From positions 1-64,000 of the forward strand of contig VDMD01000060.1 of assembly GCA_007026445.1 (NCBI GenBank): DNA of 64,000 bases, read 5' to 3'. A program made the position numbers and the translations under genes. Positions 43,584-54,659 of the stretch are shown one piece after another. Position 1 is the first letter of the stretch, and each line of letters starts with the position of its first letter. A model generated the notes under the pieces. The model saw only the letters and a program-made list of their open reading frames with translations, had not been told where the DNA came from and did not search any database. This stretch comes from Schizophyllum amplum (lineage: Eukaryota > Basidiomycota > Agaricomycetes > Agaricales > Schizophyllaceae).

Positions 43584-44131
43584 TCAACATCCCCATAAGG
43601 AGATTCGCTGGAGGTGAGTCATGCCGCGAGGCGAGATGGACGCACTTGTGTGTACTCTCATTGTAGTCGGCCGCCGTGAGCATCTTGCGTCATATTCGCA
43701 AGGATCGTCAGAGACTCGAGAATCAGACAGGTCGTCTAGGGGGCGAAGACAAGACCCAGCCAAGGTTCGCAGGCTCTCGCACAGTTCGTCGGACAGAGCG
43801 GTTGACGCCTGTACAGATGAAGTGCTCTCGCGAATAATATGAGATGGTGAAAACCTGCTGGGACGGCGCACATTCGGCCCCTCCACGGCGAACGTGTCTC
43901 GGCCCACAACCTCTGCACAGTGTGTGTATACCGGCCGATGCCGAAAAACTGTACAGCTGGCCCCTTTAGGAAGGTTTTGTTCTCATTGTCTTCCATCATA
44001 TGCCTACAGCAGGGATGGTACCAATGTCGACCGTAAACAGAATTGACAAAAACATCTCTGCTGAAGCCGCACGACTTGCACTGCGATACGACGTACCACC
44101 TATACCTCAGCAGCGATAACGTGGTTTCCAT
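43584..44131 (-). CDS. possible short gene of unknown function
   Basis: From ATG 44131 the frame reads METTLSLLRYRWYVVSQCKS, with CKSCGFSRDVFVNS and WYHPCCRHMM suggesting metal-binding cysteines. A second frame downstream (FSPSHIIRESTSSVQAS ... LCESLRTLAGSCLRPLDDLS) looks coding, but the link between them is not settled. It begins about 105 bp after the transporter stop on the same strand. It could equally be non-coding or a remnant. Confidence 0.3.
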
Positions 44132-44235
44132 GACCAGGAGTGATACTTAATACCACGAAGGTTCTCCCAATACAAAACAACGTCAATACAAGACAATCCA
44201 TACTACACATGAGTAACGTAACAAAATCGCGCATC

Positions 44236-47200
44236 CTAATGAATATACCGGAACGACGGGTGCAAGTTGCCCAGCCTGAGAAGGTATCAGCTTCAGGAAC
44301 GTTCAACTCATGAATAAGCATCACTCACCGATCCACCCCTTCCTTCTCCAAGCGATAGTCCCTGCCTCCTGTCTCCCTCTTCGTGTTCTCGAACCTCTGG
44401 AAGACATAGAGTCCGATGCAGCAGGCGCATAGGGAGGCAGCCATGGCAAGGTTGAACGAGTTCCCAGCATGGTAGCCGCTCGGGGCGTCCGTTGCAACGT
44501 ACGCCCAGATGCCGGCGATAGAGCCTATGGAAGGGATACAGATGAGTTAAGGTCGCACAATAGAAGCCAAGCAAACAGATCAGGATCACAAACGAAGCCG
44601 ACGCACCGATGCCTCCAATGCCGGTGACCACAGCGCCCACCATAGCGCGAAGGGTGTCCGGCGACGCGTTCGCGGCAGCCCAGCCGACGACGACAGGTCC
44701 GTTGATCTTACGAGTTCCTTCAGTACATGATTTCGAACAGGGTTGTCGACTCACGAATCCTCCAGTCAGGTTGAGGAAGCACGCCGCATAGCGCGCCTTC
44801 GCGGCGGTGGCAGGCGTTGATATCCAGATGCTGTCTGCACGGCGGGTCAGTGATACTCAGACTTCATATTGGAAGCAAGACGTACATCCAATAAGGGTCA
44901 GCACGCCTCCGAAGAGCGTGAAAGGCCAGTGCACGCGGTACTTGATGCAACCGAGGGTACAGGCGAGAGAGACGACCATCGCGACACTGTCATAAGGTTA
45001 GACGACTTCGGTGAAGGGGCGATCATCAGACTAGACGGCAAGATAAGGACGCACATATACACCGGGACAGCCAGCAGCTGGATGTGCACGGTCGATGATT
45101 CAGGGTAGTTGAGCTTGAGGATCGACGGGCTGCAGATCGGCATGAGCACAGAGATCACGGCGGCCTATCAGGTGTACGCACAGGAATACCCCAAGCCCCT
45201 GCACAGACAAGTTATCGACGATGTATAGCCTGGACGATCGGATGAGCTTCAGCCGCCCTGAACGCGAGGAAAGGGTACTCACCAGCTGCACGCGAGCGTC
45301 GTCGGACTGAACACGCCGCGCTTGATGAGCGACCAGTTTATATGCTCCTTCGTTTCCTTGATCTGCGAGAGTCTCGTCAGCAATGAAATGTGGCTGCCTT
45401 GTCGGCGAATGATGCATCCCAAAGCACGACCAGATCGACGAAAGAAGGCACCAACCCACCTCCGGCTGATCCACATATAGTCTCGCTATTGCCAGCTGCC
45501 GCTCCTCCGGTGTGAGCATGCGCGATTGCTCCGGGTCAGCGGGGAAGATGAACAGCATTACGATGCCGCAGACCGCGGTGAGAATGCCCTCTGCAGTGTT
45601 GTTGGGGTGGTGAGGGTCAAAGGCGAGGCCAGAATTGTTGTGGTGGCCGAGGGTGTGATGGACCAATTGGCGAGGTGGAGGTTGACGAAGTTGAGGTTGG
45701 GGAAGTCCAAGTTGGCGAGGTCGAGGTTACAGATGAAGTCAAGGTTGAGTCAGACGTTGTTGAGATGAGATAGGAGAATGGCAGAGAAGGGGCACATCGT
45801 CAGCGAACATGACCCCGCGGCGTATCAAGCCTCACTAACCAACAAGGAAGATATTCTCCCAGGACCTGCGGCTCCCGATGTGGTTGACGCTGAGAAGCCC
45901 CGCGGCAAGGAGGCCGCCAACTGGGAGAAGTAAGCATGACCGCAGAGGCAAGGATGCGGACACGGATGTAGGTGACGGGTTAACGAGAATAGGGGTCAAC
46001 GGATGAAGGGATTGAGGAATGAAGGATCGAAGAACGAAAGGCTCGTGAATGAGTGGGTTGACAGTTGGACGTAGAAGCTCATGTTTGACCAGTGCAAATG
46101 AAAACACGCACATCCTCCGGCACAACCTGCCGCGACGAGCATGAAGCACCCGACGCGGCTCGTCAGTTCGTGACGGCGGTAGTAGCGCGTCAAAAGGTAG
46201 CTGTGGGTACGTGGGTCAGCACAGGATCTCTAAAAAGGTCGAAAACGCAGAGGCAAGGCTCGCGAGTGAGAGATGGAGTCAGAACATCTACGACGAATGA
46301 GCGGTGTAGCAGCAAGGCGATCTCCAACCAAGCCAAACGGCCACTGTCAACTACGCACACCACGACTCACCTCAGCCCAGGATACGTCACCGCCTCGGCA
46401 ATCCCGAGGAAAATACGCGTGATGTAGAAGCCCGCTTTGTTGTGAATGAACGCGGTGGAGATGGTGACCACGCCGAAGCCGATGATGCTGGGGCACTGAG
46501 TTAGCCAGCGTCCACGAGAGAAGTACAGGGTGCATGGTGCGAGGGGGAGGTTGGGTTGTGTTGGTGTAGTCGTGCACGGAATGGAGAAAATCACGATTAC
46601 GATGAGGCAGGAGGGAACTCACGAGATAGGCACGAGCTGGAAGCCGACCTTCCTAATGAGCAGCGCGAAAGGGATCTCGAAGATGAGGTACATGAGGTAG
46701 AACTATGGATTGGTGAGGCCGCATTCAAAAGACAGCCGGTGACAGTACGTACTAGGGAAGTTCCGATGTTGACTGTACGAGCGGCACCTGTTAAAACATA
46801 CTCGTGACAAACTGCCGAATAACGCACAGTCAAATGTCCCCAGTCCCAGGTCTTCGACAAGTCCGGCAGACCTGAGAAAGGCCAAGTCGTCAGGGAAGAG
46901 GGCTCTAACGGGGGACAGGACGACGAACCTTGCATTTCCGACGTTCTAGCGGAGGGATGTATGTTGTAAGCTGGTCCATCTGCACTGACCGGAGGTCACT
47001 CACGCCGCGCTAGGTGGAATGTCAGCTTGCGACGCGTCTTGTCAACCGGTCACAGACTCACGTCAAGGAAGAGAAACGTGTAGGTAATAGTGATGACGGG
47101 TAGAATCCTATGAAAGTTGTTGGTCAGACAGGCCAGTTAACTTCTGCAAGGGCACGCACCTCCAATCCAGCTTCCTCCTCAACCGCTTCTCTGCCTCCGC

Positions 47201-47281
47201 GTCGATCACGTAGTCCTTCGCCTCGTCCACGTCCACACGCGGCTCCTTCTCGATGCTCTCGATGTCGGGCGAGGAGGACAT
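44236..47281 (-). CDS. MFS transporter, anion:cation symporter (ACS, allantoate permease-like) family
   Basis: Starts MSSSPDIESIEKEPRVDVDE at 47281 and continues AEKRLRRKLDWR, then ILPVITITYTFLFLD, RG, NVGNAR, SAGLVEDLGL, the typical N-terminal pattern of ACS-type permeases. Later parts include FYLMYLIFEIPFALLIRKVG, IIGFGVVTISTAFIHNKAGF, RIFLGIAEAVTYPG, YLLTRYYRRHELTSRVG, FIFPADPEQSRMLTPEERQL, WSLIKRGVFSPTT and VVVGWAAANASPDTLRAM. The C-terminus runs NSFNLAMAASLCACCIGLYV, FENTKRETGGRDYRL and a last exon LGNLHPSFRYIH. About 12 membrane segments are expected at the plasma membrane, moving small organic anions such as vitamins or allantoate with protons. The substrate is not predictable. It is interrupted by many short introns, including exons of 6 and 17 nt. 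The stop is at 44236-44238. Confidence 0.85.
46929..46945 (-). other. 17-nt micro-exon of the transporter
   Basis: It encodes NVGNA plus two bases of the next codon. It is bounded by CCGCTAG on one side and GTTCGT on the other, and is needed for the conserved FLDRGNVGNAR motif. Confidence 0.65.
47004..47009 (-). other. 6-nt micro-exon of the transporter
   Basis: CGCGGC encodes Arg-Gly between a CCACCTAG acceptor and a GTGAGT donor. With it the protein reads FLD-RG-NVGNAR in phase. Without it the conserved motif would lack the Arg-Gly. Confidence 0.55.
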
Positions 47282-48096
47282 GATGGAAGAGAGCAAGGAG
47301 CACCAAGTGAGGGGGAGTGAACAACAGGGCGCCCACTGCTGCTCGGCGGGAAGCGGTCTTTACTTATCAAGGAGCAATCATCTGCCCGCCACCTTGTCCA
47401 TCAACATTGAGAGACACGCTGCATCACAGGGGAGCCAATAGAAGAAGCCAAGATGGGGGCGCAGGAACGAAGATAGCCAACTCAAACTTATCGCGAGATG
47501 ATAGGCAAGGCGTTGGCGGTGGTGGCTGAGCGCTTATCACTGGCCCACCTGGCGCGAGCTCCTGATATTGAATGGGTGGTAGCTTGTATGGCCGCGAGAA
47601 TATACTGGATGCAACAAATTCGCGGGAGGTTATGAACGAGCTGAAGCTTCCCGAAGGTCGTTGTTGAGTTCAAGTCCAACCGATGTGTTGATTCGCAGAG
47701 CGGACAGCCCGGACCGATGCATCTGCATCGCGTGGCTGACACGTTCATGCGGCAATTTCCGTGCGTTTTTGGCACTCAACCGACCGTCATCTCCCGTTGG
47801 ATAGCTGACAACGTTCCTCCCGATTCAATGCTAAAGTTCAGGTATTCTCTATACTTGCCTTGCTATGCATGATATGCATACGAGAATGTTTCCGCCGTCC
47901 GGACAGTGCCCTCAACATTTTCTTTGAACCGAACTGTTGGGCCATTGTCCATCCAGTTCGGAGAAAGCTCGCGAGACACCCTCATTATGGTCATCAAAGA
48001 CGCTTCTGCGCACCGCCTTCTGGCTGACCGTTTATTAACAGAGCTGCGGAAGCCATAAATCTTGGACCCGTTGCGCGGTCATGCTCGGCGCTCTTT
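47282..48096. other. intergenic region
   Basis: Lies between the divergent transporter (-) and the first zinc-finger gene (+). No supported gene. Confidence 0.4.
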
Positions 48097-48156
48097 GTCC
48101 ATCGTTCACAAACGTCTTCGGTCACAAAGCAATATTCGTGAGTGCCCTATAAAACT
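48097..48156 (+). promoter_or_regulatory. promoter block with TATA box, shared with the gene at 63128
   Basis: GTCCATCGTTCACAAAC, then GGTCACAAAGCAA, GTGAGTGCC and TATAAAA (48148-48154), 82 bp before the ATG. The same block with few changes is at 63002-63060. Confidence 0.7.
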
Positions 48157-48235
48157 CGCATCGGCTGACGCACATCACAATCTCACACCTCCTCGCTCCC
48201 ATAACGCACTCGAACTCACAAACCGCGCGCACACC

Positions 48236-49027
48236 ATGCCCGCCGCACCCCACGTCTCAGTCTCCGGCTCCCTCTCGAACAAAGACCGCATCAAGTCCCT
48301 ACGAACCATGTACAAGCTCTCCGACACCGACACCGTGCCCGCCACCTCTGGCAACCACCTCGTCTGTCGCCTGAGCCCAACCTGCGAATGGATCCACAGG
48401 TTCCGCGACGACGAGCGCGCTACCGCCCCAGGCCTCTTCATCGACCACATCAGGGAGCACGTCAGGGAGGAGGCGCGCCACCTGAGAGACTTGCACCATG
48501 TTCCCCATGCTCTTCGCGGCGCCATCCCGCTTGGCGTGCCTAATGCTATCAGGGCTCCCGCTTTCCCCACTGCCACCTCGCTGCACCGCTGCAGCTGGCA
48601 TCACTGCGGTCAGGCGTTTTACAAAGAGGAGCGCCTCATTAATCACATCGTGCAAGAGCACCTACGCCTCAGCACCGGTGTGTACTGCCCCCTCTGCGCG
48701 GTGCTCATCGCGGTGCAGGTCTCAGCGGACGCGCATGACCAGCCAGACGCGGGCAACAATGGTCAGGACATGCTTCCTCCAGTCTTTGCCTTCATTGGCG
48801 GACAGAAGCGCACTCTCAAGACCGTCATATTTCCCGGCAACATCCGGCTCAGCGACGCACCGCTCACCAAAGACCATCCGGTCCTTGTTGCGTTGCAGGA
48901 CATTCTCCTTGAGCATTATGAGGCGGCGAAGTGTGACACGCTCAGGTGGATGCGTATCACGACGCTCAAGGAGGATAAGATGTCGCGGATTGAGGCTTGG
49001 CGCGACAAGACAAACGCCCGGGATTGA
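48236..49027 (+). CDS. small C2H2-like zinc-finger protein, 263 aa (paralog 1)
   Basis: Single exon from ATG 48236 (MPAAPHVSVSGSLSNKDRIK). Conserved blocks shared with three paralogs in the window: RIKSLRTMYKLSDTDTVPAT, GNHLVCRLSPTCEWIHRFRD, a classical finger HRCSWHHCGQAFYKEERL then HIVQEH (C-X4-C-X12-H-X4-H), VYCPLCAVLIAVQ (C-X2-C) and LQDILLEHYEAAKCDTLRW. The first CRL...C...W segment may be another zinc site. One finger with a C-X2-C pair suggests nucleic-acid or protein binding. No nuclear signal stands out. Function is unknown; the family appears to have expanded locally. Confidence 0.8.
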   Translation: MPAAPHVSVSGSLSNKDRIKSLRTMYKLSDTDTVPATSGNHLVCRLSPTCEWIHRFRDDERATAPGLFIDHIREHVREEARHLRDLHHVPHALRGAIPLGVPNAIRAPAFPTATSLHRCSWHHCGQAFYKEERLINHIVQEHLRLSTGVYCPLCAVLIAVQVSADAHDQPDAGNNGQDMLPPVFAFIGGQKRTLKTVIFPGNIRLSDAPLTKDHPVLVALQDILLEHYEAAKCDTLRWMRITTLKEDKMSRIEAWRDKTNARD

Positions 49028-49682
49028 GTGACCCAGAGAACTGTCCAGACTCCAGAATCAAAGACCGTCTATTTACCATTACTGTAATCATTGTACCACT
49101 TATATCAGTCAATTGAGCACGAAATATGACGATTTCACGACCTCATTTGCATGTACGGAATATCCCAGAGGATGATCATCTCCGATGATGGACGCGGACG
49201 CCAAAGAATAGGTGCTTGTTTGAAGGTGTTTGCACTTGTGATGTCATCCGGGCGGCGGGCCGAAAGTCAGGGCATGCGCTTGTGATTTCAGTGTGATTTG
49301 AAGCCTTGAGTCTCTCTTCCAGCCGGCACTTTGCTGTCATCGCTCTCACTTGATGTCCAGATCGCTTAATGCATATTCTGCTCTTCACTGGTGCCTTCGA
49401 AGCTCAACTGATAAGTACGACGGCCAAATGGCGGCGGCGGATGACGCGGTCCTGAATCGACCGTCCATGCTTTCCGGTGGTAGGACCGTCCCAAAAATAA
49501 TGTAGCTGGTAGCTGGGACTATTGTTTTTCTTTGTGGTCCATCGGCGAAGTGATCGCCCTATTGTCTATCACGCTATTCTTCACATTCAGTTTCACGCCG
49601 GTCACAAACCACACAAACGAGGTCATATATCTTCGCTCTGATCGCCCGGCACTCGCACCGTGCTGGTACCTCCCGTCTACAT
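49028..49682. other. intergenic region between zinc-finger paralogs 1 and 2
   Basis: No supported gene. The right end merges into the paralog 2 promoter. Confidence 0.4.
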
Positions 49683-49740
49683 TCTTCGCGACCTTGGCTG
49701 GTCATAGAGCAACATTTGTGAGTACTATAGTATAAAGGCC
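49683..49740 (+). promoter_or_regulatory. promoter of zinc-finger paralog 2 with TATA box
   Basis: GGTCATAGAGCAACATTTGT, GAGTA and TATAAAGG (49731-49738), 87 bp before the ATG. It resembles the right half of the shared promoter block (GGTCACAAAGCAA...TGTGAGTG...TATAAA). Confidence 0.6.
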
Positions 49741-49817
49741 GTCTTTGCTAACGGGTGCTCCATCCGCACATTCCTCTTACGTTTGTCCTCACTCCCGTTG
49801 CACGCACTCGCAGATCC

Positions 49818-50654
49818 ATGTCTTTCGGACACCATGTATCCGTCTCCGGCTTCCTCTCGATAGAGGACCGCATCGCCTCCCTACGCGCCGCCTATGACCT
49901 CGCCGACAAGCACGTCGTTCCCACTGTCGCCGGTGACCGCATCGCCTGTCATCTCGATGGGTGCGGCTGGATACGCAAACTACGCGACGAAGAGCGCCAC
50001 GCTGCATTCATCATCTTCAAAGAGCATGTCCAGTCTCACGTCGACGAAATGGCACAAGTCTCGCTGAACGCTGGAGATAAATCACTCCCGCAAATTATCC
50101 GCCCAATCAACCGCGCTGGCGGGCATAATTCCATGCTGGGAATGATGTCAAGCTACCCGACTACCACTTTCGGGTACCGCTGCAGCTCGCGCAGGTGCAG
50201 TCAAAACCTCTACGAGCGCCACAGCCTGGTGGAGCACCTCGCAAACGAACACCTTGACCTCGGCGTCGCTGCGTACTGTCCCCTCTGTACGACGGTCATC
50301 GCGGCGCATATGCAATCGGAGGACACGCACGCGTTACTCAACCCGAGAACGCTCGGGGCTCACGGAGACCCTGAGGAAATGATTCCCATAAAACTGGCCA
50401 CTGGCAGCGGTCCGGTACGCACCATCATGGTAACCCGTGACTCCCAGCTTTACCTCAACGCGTGGCTCGTTAACTGTCAGTACCAACCACGCATTGAGGA
50501 TCACCCGCTCCTGCGTGTACTACAAGACATCCTTCTCGAGCACTATGAGGCGGCGAAGTGCGATGCGCTGCATTTGGTACGGCGCAGCGTGTCACTAGAG
50601 GACGAGCTGGCACGACTCGGAGACTGGCGGGTCCACGATAATTCCCGGATTTGA
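49818..50654 (+). CDS. small C2H2-like zinc-finger protein, 278 aa (paralog 2)
   Basis: Single exon, MSFGHHVSVSGFLSIEDRIA. Family blocks are kept: RIASLRAAYDLADKHVVPTV, ACHLDGCGWIRKLRDEERH, a finger YRCSSRRCSQNLYERHSL then HLANEH (C-X4-C...H-X4-H), AYCPLCTTVIAA, and VLQDILLEHYEAAKCDALHL. It has a longer stretch between the C-X2-C pair and the C-terminal block (EEMIPIKLATGSGPVRTI) than paralog 3. No predicted secretion signal or membrane helix. Function unknown. Confidence 0.8.
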   Translation: MSFGHHVSVSGFLSIEDRIASLRAAYDLADKHVVPTVAGDRIACHLDGCGWIRKLRDEERHAAFIIFKEHVQSHVDEMAQVSLNAGDKSLPQIIRPINRAGGHNSMLGMMSSYPTTTFGYRCSSRRCSQNLYERHSLVEHLANEHLDLGVAAYCPLCTTVIAAHMQSEDTHALLNPRTLGAHGDPEEMIPIKLATGSGPVRTIMVTRDSQLYLNAWLVNCQYQPRIEDHPLLRVLQDILLEHYEAAKCDALHLVRRSVSLEDELARLGDWRVHDNSRI

Positions 50655-51116
50655 CGCTGCATGATCCCCGTGGAGACTTGCAACGAAGGTCCTCTCCGAC
50701 GCGATCACGGCCATTTTAACTTACGAGTATTTCTGTGAGGTCGTCAGCTTCGCTTCGATCAATGATAGGACTCACTTTGTAATGTGCGCCGGCTGTGTAT
50801 GCTAACTAATTACTCAAAGGCACGTGAGAAGCCCCAGTGCTGGTGCCCAACAAACCGCCCCAAATATACCGGCAACTATGGACGTATTTATTCTTGAATC
50901 TTGTCAAGTTAGTGACCCCAGATAATCGACGATCATTCAATGCAGGTAATCTCACAATGGGCGACCCTGCAACCATCCATAACGGACAAAGGGGGTTCTG
51001 TGCCTTTGCTCTGATCGCACGACCGACACTGATTCCACGTTGACCGTGCAGTGTTTGGGCCCTTTGTCTGCACTCTATACCCTATATCGGGTAAGAACTT
51101 GACGCGCGGGGCTCCC
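50655..51116. other. intergenic region between zinc-finger paralogs 2 and 3
   Basis: No supported gene. AT-rich patches near 50870-50900. Confidence 0.4.
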
Positions 51117-51124
51117 TATATAAG
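51117..51124 (+). promoter_or_regulatory. TATA box of zinc-finger paralog 3
   Basis: TATATAAG lies 103 bp before the ATG at 51220. The upstream block shared by paralogs 1 and 4 is not visible here. Confidence 0.5.
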
Positions 51125-51219
51125 CTTGGGCGATTGAGTTCTGAATATGTCCTCACGCTCTTCCTCTCGCAATTGCAGCCTCACACTGAATCCTTTCATC
51201 ATCAAACTCCTCGCACATA

Positions 51220-51819
51220 ATGTCCGCCACAGCCAACGTTTCTAGCACAGGCTTCCTCTCCATTGAAGCCCGCATCGCGTCTCTGCGCGCAGCCTTCAAC
51301 CTCACCAATACGCACACCGTACCCGTTCTTGTCGGCAACCACCTCCTTTGCCGCCTCGACCCCGCATGCGGCTGGTTCTGCAAATTTGAGAACGACAGCG
51401 TCGCACCCGCCATCTTCGAAGAGCACATCCGCGCGCACGTAGAGGCTGACGCGCGCTACCTGCGGGAGCTGCGATATTCTGGACCTTCGATGCCAGGCGT
51501 CCTCCCGATCACCGCTGTGCGTACCTGCACTTGGCGTGGCTGCGGGCAGAACTTCCAGGGCGGCGAGCGCCTTGTCGGGCATATCATGCATGTGCACGGC
51601 GACATTGCTGTCGCTATGCACTGCCCGCTGTGCGTGGCACTCATTGGAGTGGCTACTCGTGAGGAGATGGAGAGCGCGAGTACGAACGACGAACAGGACG
51701 TCAACTCTACGCTGCGATACCTGCTGTTGAACCACTACGAATCGGGGCAGTGCAAAGGACTGCTGTCGCTGCAGTTTACGACGAGCGACAGTAATAGCCA
51801 CGCGATGATTGAGGACTAG
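51220..51819 (+). CDS. small C2H2-like zinc-finger protein, 199 aa (paralog 3, shorter)
   Basis: Single exon, MSATANVSSTGFLSIEARIA. It keeps RIASLRAAFNLTNTHTVPVL, GNHLLCRLDPACGWFCKFEN, a finger RTCTWRGCGQNFQGGERL then HIMHVH (C-X4-C...H-X4-H) and MHCPLCVALIGV. After that it lacks most of the middle region of its paralogs and goes almost directly to LRYLLLNHYESGQCKGLLSL. The shortening is in frame, so it may still be functional. Function unknown. Confidence 0.75.
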   Translation: MSATANVSSTGFLSIEARIASLRAAFNLTNTHTVPVLVGNHLLCRLDPACGWFCKFENDSVAPAIFEEHIRAHVEADARYLRELRYSGPSMPGVLPITAVRTCTWRGCGQNFQGGERLVGHIMHVHGDIAVAMHCPLCVALIGVATREEMESASTNDEQDVNSTLRYLLLNHYESGQCKGLLSLQFTTSDSNSHAMIED

Positions 51820-52473
51820 CGGAGCTGACCCGAGGATAGGTGGAACAAGACTGAGAAATGAGCGACATCTCAAGCTCCCGACTGATGTTTTAATGCTCTC
51901 GGATGTAGAATAGGACAATGAGATAGTGTTCGGTCTCACTTACATCCTCGCCCAATATCTACTACGCCATTTACAAAGCCTCATCACTGGTCTTAAGTAA
52001 AGCACGCGCGAAGATGCAACACCGATCAGAAGTTGAAGTTGAACATTCAGTCACATGATAAAGCTCACGTGAGCTCTCGCTTCCGCCAGATCTGGTTTCC
52101 GCGGATTTTTCTCCTGCAACCTGCTCTCATCCACTGTACGCAAGAGGATTTCTCGGAAGCACGTCGGTGTACGTGGATGCTGATGAGCGCGCGTCTCACT
52201 TCCAGTAACATATAGGGCGGGCCAGCGGAGGAGGAAGGACCGATTGTGGAAGCGACGTGATGAACATGTCGAGGGAAGGCATTTCAAGTACATACTTACT
52301 GACCATAAAGACATTATCCCTCGCATCTTGAGAGCGATACTCCTCGGAGGCTGCTCGATCCCCGACTCCCTCTGCCTTCGGAAGGCGCCTATCACACCAC
52401 CGACTGTCAACCCTAAGCGCGCGAGGATCACCTGCAAATTTAGGCGCCCAGACAGGTTCTGCATCTCCCCACC
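51820..52473. other. intergenic region
   Basis: No supported gene. It should contain the promoter of the RRM gene. Confidence 0.4.
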
Positions 52474-54659
52474 ATGTTCCCTACGACCGTTCTCTTCCGA
52501 GGTATCCTAACTGCTGCCGATCTACAGGAGCTAGAGTCACGGATAAAAGGACTCGACTTCCTAGCCGCGATCGAGCACACGCTGGCCTCCAGCGGACATG
52601 TTGTGGAGGGCCTCATGAGCTTCAGCAGCCAGAGTCTCTGTGCGTCTGTCATGTAAATTTTAGCCTCCGCACGGCTGACCGATTAGCTCAACAGGTGAAC
52701 GCACCGTCGACAGTCTTCAAGACGACCGCATCACTTTGGAGAAAGGCGCACTCACGCTGCTCCGCCCCGACGGACAGCCGCTGCCCAAGCGATCACCCGC
52801 TCCTCTGCATTCACGCATCCTCAAGCCCCTTCCCAACGGGACGACCAAGACAACGCTGCTGGGCGCTGCGAAGTGGCACGGAGCGGTCGGGACCGTGGAT
52901 ATCTTCCCGGGCATCGGTGGCTTGGTGCGCTTCCCATCGGTGGACGTGGCGAAGGCGGCGGAGGCGGCGGCGAAAAGCGGCCGTCTGCATGTCCGAGGCG
53001 AGAAGGTGACAATGCAGACAGTGGACGAGCGTCAGGTGTTCTGTACGGTGCGTCAAGTTAGTGAGGCATCGCGTGATGTTAGCTGAGACGTAGCACTCAC
53101 AGGACCTGTCGCCCGATGTTTCCGAGGAAGGTCTGAGGGTGCTATTCGAAGAGGTATGTGTTTCCAAATTTGGATATATGGCGCTTGCTGACGGGCCTTG
53201 ATCGTAGTATGGGACGATCACCAAGTAGATCTACACACGATCGTGAAAACGCTCACACCGACATGGCCTTGCAGCATCACTCTAGGTCCCGAAAGAATTC
53301 TACGAAAGAAGCTGAGCCGTGTTGCCACTGTGACCTTTGAGAGGGATTCAGGTGAGTTTCGAATGCCAATGAAGCGCCGGGATGGGCTGACGAACGTACC
53401 AGTGGCGGACGTCATTCACGCGAAAAACGGCACATCGTATCACGGACGAGCGCTGCGCTTGTTCTTCGGTAACCCCGAGCAGCATATCACGCCCGAAGTG
53501 CCTATGTATTCGAGCACAAACAAATCAAATGCCTTTGATTCGAATGAAGTACGTTCTCCGGTCGATTTCATTAGGCCCGTGAAGAGCTGACGGCAGACGC
53601 TATCAGCCTCCACCGTCGGTCGCTGCGGACTCTGCCGACTTGCTCATGCTGCAATGCGCTTTAGTCGCCGAAGTGCGGAAGAGGATCGGTTACCAGCGTC
53701 GGGCGTTCGAAGACGCCGCTTCATGTTCACGCGCGGAGGGCCAACACCAGACGGTCCTCGCCGCGCTGCACAAGATGAGATCAGAGAGAGAGTCGGCTGG
53801 TGCACATCGATACGACGAATGCGAGCGGTGGAAGAACTTGTACGCCGAGTCGCAACGCGTGCAGAAGGAGGAAGCGGAGAAGGCCTCTCACGCCCTCGGA
53901 GTCGCCGAGTCGAGGCGAAAGATGACGGAGATGGACCTAGAGACGTGGAAGGACAAGGAACGCGCGCAGAGACGCCGGGCGGAAGTGGCAGAGCACAAAC
54001 TCCAGGATGTTGAGCGCGTAGAGCGGGAGCGAGCAGAGAAAATGAAGGCAGAAGCAGAGAAAAGGAAGGCCGAGGCCGAGCGACTGGCGGAGGAAGCTGA
54101 GAGGCTGCGACGCAAGAAGGAGAACGATCGACGGGCCAAAGAGCAGGACGAGCAGCGCCGCGCACGAGAGGCTGAGGAGCAGCGGCAGATAGCTCGACGC
54201 GCTGCAGCGGTCAAGGAAGAAACGCGATGCGAGCAGCGCGACGCGCGATGGCCGCCGGCACACTGGTCCTACCCGGCCGTTCTGTCGCATGCCGACGCAA
54301 AAGCTCGCTTCCTCGTCGTTTGCAAGGAGTTTGACAACGCGCGGTTTTCCGACGAGCGGCCTCTTGTGGTGCGGAGTGTGCCGTGGCCGGTCCTAGCGCA
54401 TCCAACCGTATTTGAGGTGCACGACCTCACATGGGATGCGGTCGAGCGGTTCCTGGGCGCCGTCCGAACGTACATGTCCCAGGACAGTTATCGGGAGTTC
54501 TTGAAGAACGCCCGATTACGGTTCCACCCAAACAGGTGGGCGGCGCGAGGCCTCTTGCAGTCGGTGATTGACGACGATCTGCGAGAAACGATGAAGAGGG
54601 CATGCGAGACGGTTTCGCAGGTCATAAATAGTGCGACAAGCGAGCTAGAGGGCCGGTGA
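52474..54659 (+). CDS. RRM-containing protein with coiled coil and helical C-terminal domain; apparent frameshift
   Basis: Exons 52474-52639, 52695-53047, 53103-53153, 53208-53351, 53403-53548 and 53607-54659 fit good splice sites. The first RRM-like unit includes GGLVRFPSVDVAKAAEAA and SGRLHVRGEKVTMQ. A second begins DLSPDVSEEGLRVLFEEYGT and continues ATVTFERDS, then VADVIHAKNGTSYHGRALRL, as in RNA-binding RRM folds. Exon 6 encodes a long charged coiled coil (for example KAEAEKRKAEAERLAEEAER). It ends with a helical domain (LTWDAVERFLGAV, LRFHPNRWAARGLL, DDLRETMKRACETVSQVIN) that resembles the HPD/HPN-type helices of NFKBIL1-like proteins. In exon 4 the frame hits TAG at 53226-53228 and then continues one frame over, so one base is missing relative to an intact gene (mutation or sequencing error). 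Confidence 0.65.

Noticed and set aside
53640..54659. Coiled-coil region as an independent gene
   Set aside because: A good intron (53549-53606) joins it in phase to the RRM exons. Kept as one gene, with doubt noted in the findings.
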